Origin: Ophiura sarsii
Lineage: Eukaryota; Echinodermata; Ophiuroidea; Amphilepidida; Ophiuridae
Reading direction: 5' to 3'
Length of the DNA stretch: 64,000 bases
Assembly: GCA_035610835.1 (NCBI GenBank)
Contig: CM069452.1
Coordinates: forward strand, 23,999,121-24,063,120
Shown: positions 62,904 to 64,000 of the stretch, in pieces
Layout of the letters: the number at the start of each line of letters is the position of its first letter
How positions within the stretch are numbered: the stretch's first letter is position 1
Made by a program: the position numbers and the translations under genes
The notes under the pieces: generated by a model
Databases searched by the model: none
What the model saw: the letters and a program-made list of their open reading frames with translations, nothing else
What the model was told of the DNA's origin: nothing

Positions 62904-64000
62904 GATCTGGATCTGGATCTGGATTTGTTTATACTCCAACAAAGCAGGTTACTGCATCGCATTAGAGTTGAGGTGACTTGACTTATTGGTGACTGGGTTG
63001 TGAGTGGGTTGTGGTTGTGTTGACAATGTCCATGTTGTTACCACAAAGGTATTTGTTGAGTTCCGATTTGAAGGACGTGAGTTTATTGCAGTCTAAAATG
63101 TTGTGAGGTAGGTTGTTCCATGCTTTTGTTGTCCAAGGGAAGAAGCTGAGGTCGTAGGTCCGAGTTCTGGTAGATTGTCGTTGATAGGATTATGTGTGAG
63201 TCTTTTTTAGAAATCGTTGGGGCTTAGTGAGGTGGTCTTGCCAATCTATGTCAACAAGGGAGTGACTAATTTTGTACATCATAGTTAATCGTATCATGGC
63301 GCGTTTGGTTTCGAGGCTGGTCCACTTTAGCTCCTCTAGCATGGCTGTGACGCTGGATTCTCTTGAATAGTCGTTCATGCACATTCTTGCAGCGGATCTT
63401 TGAATCATGTCGAGGCGATGGTCGTCTTGTTTAGTGATGGGATGCCATACAGCCGATCCATATCCCAACTTTGGTTGGACTAGGGCCAAGTACAGAATTG
63501 ATTTTATATCCTGGGAGCAAGATTTGAAATTCCTGCGGATAACCCCTAGAACCCTTTTGCAGCTGTTTGTTATCTCGTGTATGTGTTTGCTCCATTTCAT
63601 ATCAGTACTGAAAGTAATACCAAGGTATGGGTGTGAGTCCACAGCACTGAGTGTGTTACCACAAAGATTATATGATGTTAATGTTGGGAGTTTTTTGTTT
63701 GTAAAGTGCATAATAAAGCACTTGTTTGTGTTAAATGACATTTGCCACGAAGAGCCCCATTTGCTAAGGGCATTCAGGTCTTCCTGGAATTTAATTTTGT
63801 CATCATCCTCGTCAATCTCTCTGTAAACAAGGGCGTCATCGGCGAAAAGGCGAGATTTTGTCTTGTTGGAAATACAGGTTGGCATGTCGTTTATGTAAAC
63901 CAAGAAGCAGAGTGGTCCAACAACCGTGCCCTGTGGTACACTTGAGGTGACATCAAGGGTGGATGACATATTTCCATCAAGAACAACACGTTGCTTACGA
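62904..64000 (-). mobile_element. CR1-like LINE, 3' part, running off the window
   Basis: The 3' end is at a (ggatct)n microsatellite at 62904-62925; the body extends beyond the right edge. It carries the RT frame described next and about 280 bp of 3' UTR. The ccagatccag-type tail links it to the LINE at 57819. Confidence 0.8.
63190..64000 (-). CDS. LINE reverse transcriptase, partial at window edge
   Basis: Open from the window edge to the stop at 63190. TSSVPQGTVVGPLCFLVYIN, then SRLFADDALVY with an intact catalytic FADD, LSKWGSSWQMSFNTNKCFIM, HPYLGITFSTDMKWSKHIHE, LALVQPKLGYGSAVWHPITK and IQRSAARMCMNDYSRESSV. These are the ordered RT blocks of CR1/Jockey-type LINEs. The N-terminal RT and endonuclease lie outside the window. 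No stop in 270 codons, so the copy may be young. Confidence 0.85.
   Translation of the reverse strand, partial: RKQRVVLDGNMSSTLDVTSSVPQGTVVGPLCFLVYINDMPTCISNKTKSRLFADDALVYREIDEDDDKIKFQEDLNALSKWGSSWQMSFNTNKCFIMHFTNKKLPTLTSYNLCGNTLSAVDSHPYLGITFSTDMKWSKHIHEITNSCKRVLGVIRRNFKSCSQDIKSILYLALVQPKLGYGSAVWHPITKQDDHRLDMIQRSAARMCMNDYSRESSVTAMLEELKWTSLETKRAMIRLTMMYKISHSLVDIDWQDHLTKPQRFLKKTHT

Overview
This is a repeat-dominated stretch of an animal nuclear genome: introns with GT-AG borders, AT-rich DNA and many transposon families. The mix (CR1-like and Tx1-like LINEs, BEL/Pao and Gypsy remnants, Harbinger, hAT, many palindromic MITEs, tRNA-derived repeats) suggests a marine invertebrate, perhaps an echinoderm or hemichordate. 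That placement is inference; no species marker is visible.

The only host gene I can read end to end is FAN1, the interstrand-crosslink repair nuclease, on the minus strand from about 54870 to 39260. Thirteen coding exons join in frame. They carry a PIP-like motif, a UBZ zinc finger, the SAP-like and helical middle, and the VRR nuclease residues. Its introns hold a 3.4 kb Tx1-like LINE with an intact 1075-codon frame and a 13 bp target duplication, a Tc1-type MITE, foldbacks and tRNA-derived repeats.

1-11600: a 119 bp tandem repeat derived from a hAT transposase, then an LTR-type element (LTRs at 768-1461 and 5460-6247, with primer-site-like and polypurine-tract-like sequences). It carries no pol gene. 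It carries an unrecognised cargo gene: two frameshifted zinc fingers, a 26-residue repeat (9 units) and a cysteine-containing C-terminal domain. Two more 3' parts of the same element, each with a truncated LTR, lie at 6830-8118 and 9598-11592. Broken exons (recombinase-like, PHD finger, unknown) sit between them.

11600-39250: a graveyard of elements. It includes a Harbinger transposase interrupted by a 207 bp TTAA MITE, an unknown ORF split by a second copy, hAT fragments, CR1-like ORF1 and RT fragments, a tRNA-Asn-like gene, a 1.74 kb element with 200 bp terminal repeats, FN3 exons, Gypsy gag and integrase, an OTU fragment and a BEL/Pao element.

54900-64000: upstream of FAN1 are MITEs, a duplicated 470 bp element, a 5'-truncated LINE with target duplication, a tandem repeat, a possible HIRAN-like gene and a LINE RT running off the right edge.

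The most unusual pattern is a dispersed set of small elements ending in AACCCTAAC (mostly next to TT or TTAA). They carry different tRNA-like sequences: five with a cassette and one family member without it.
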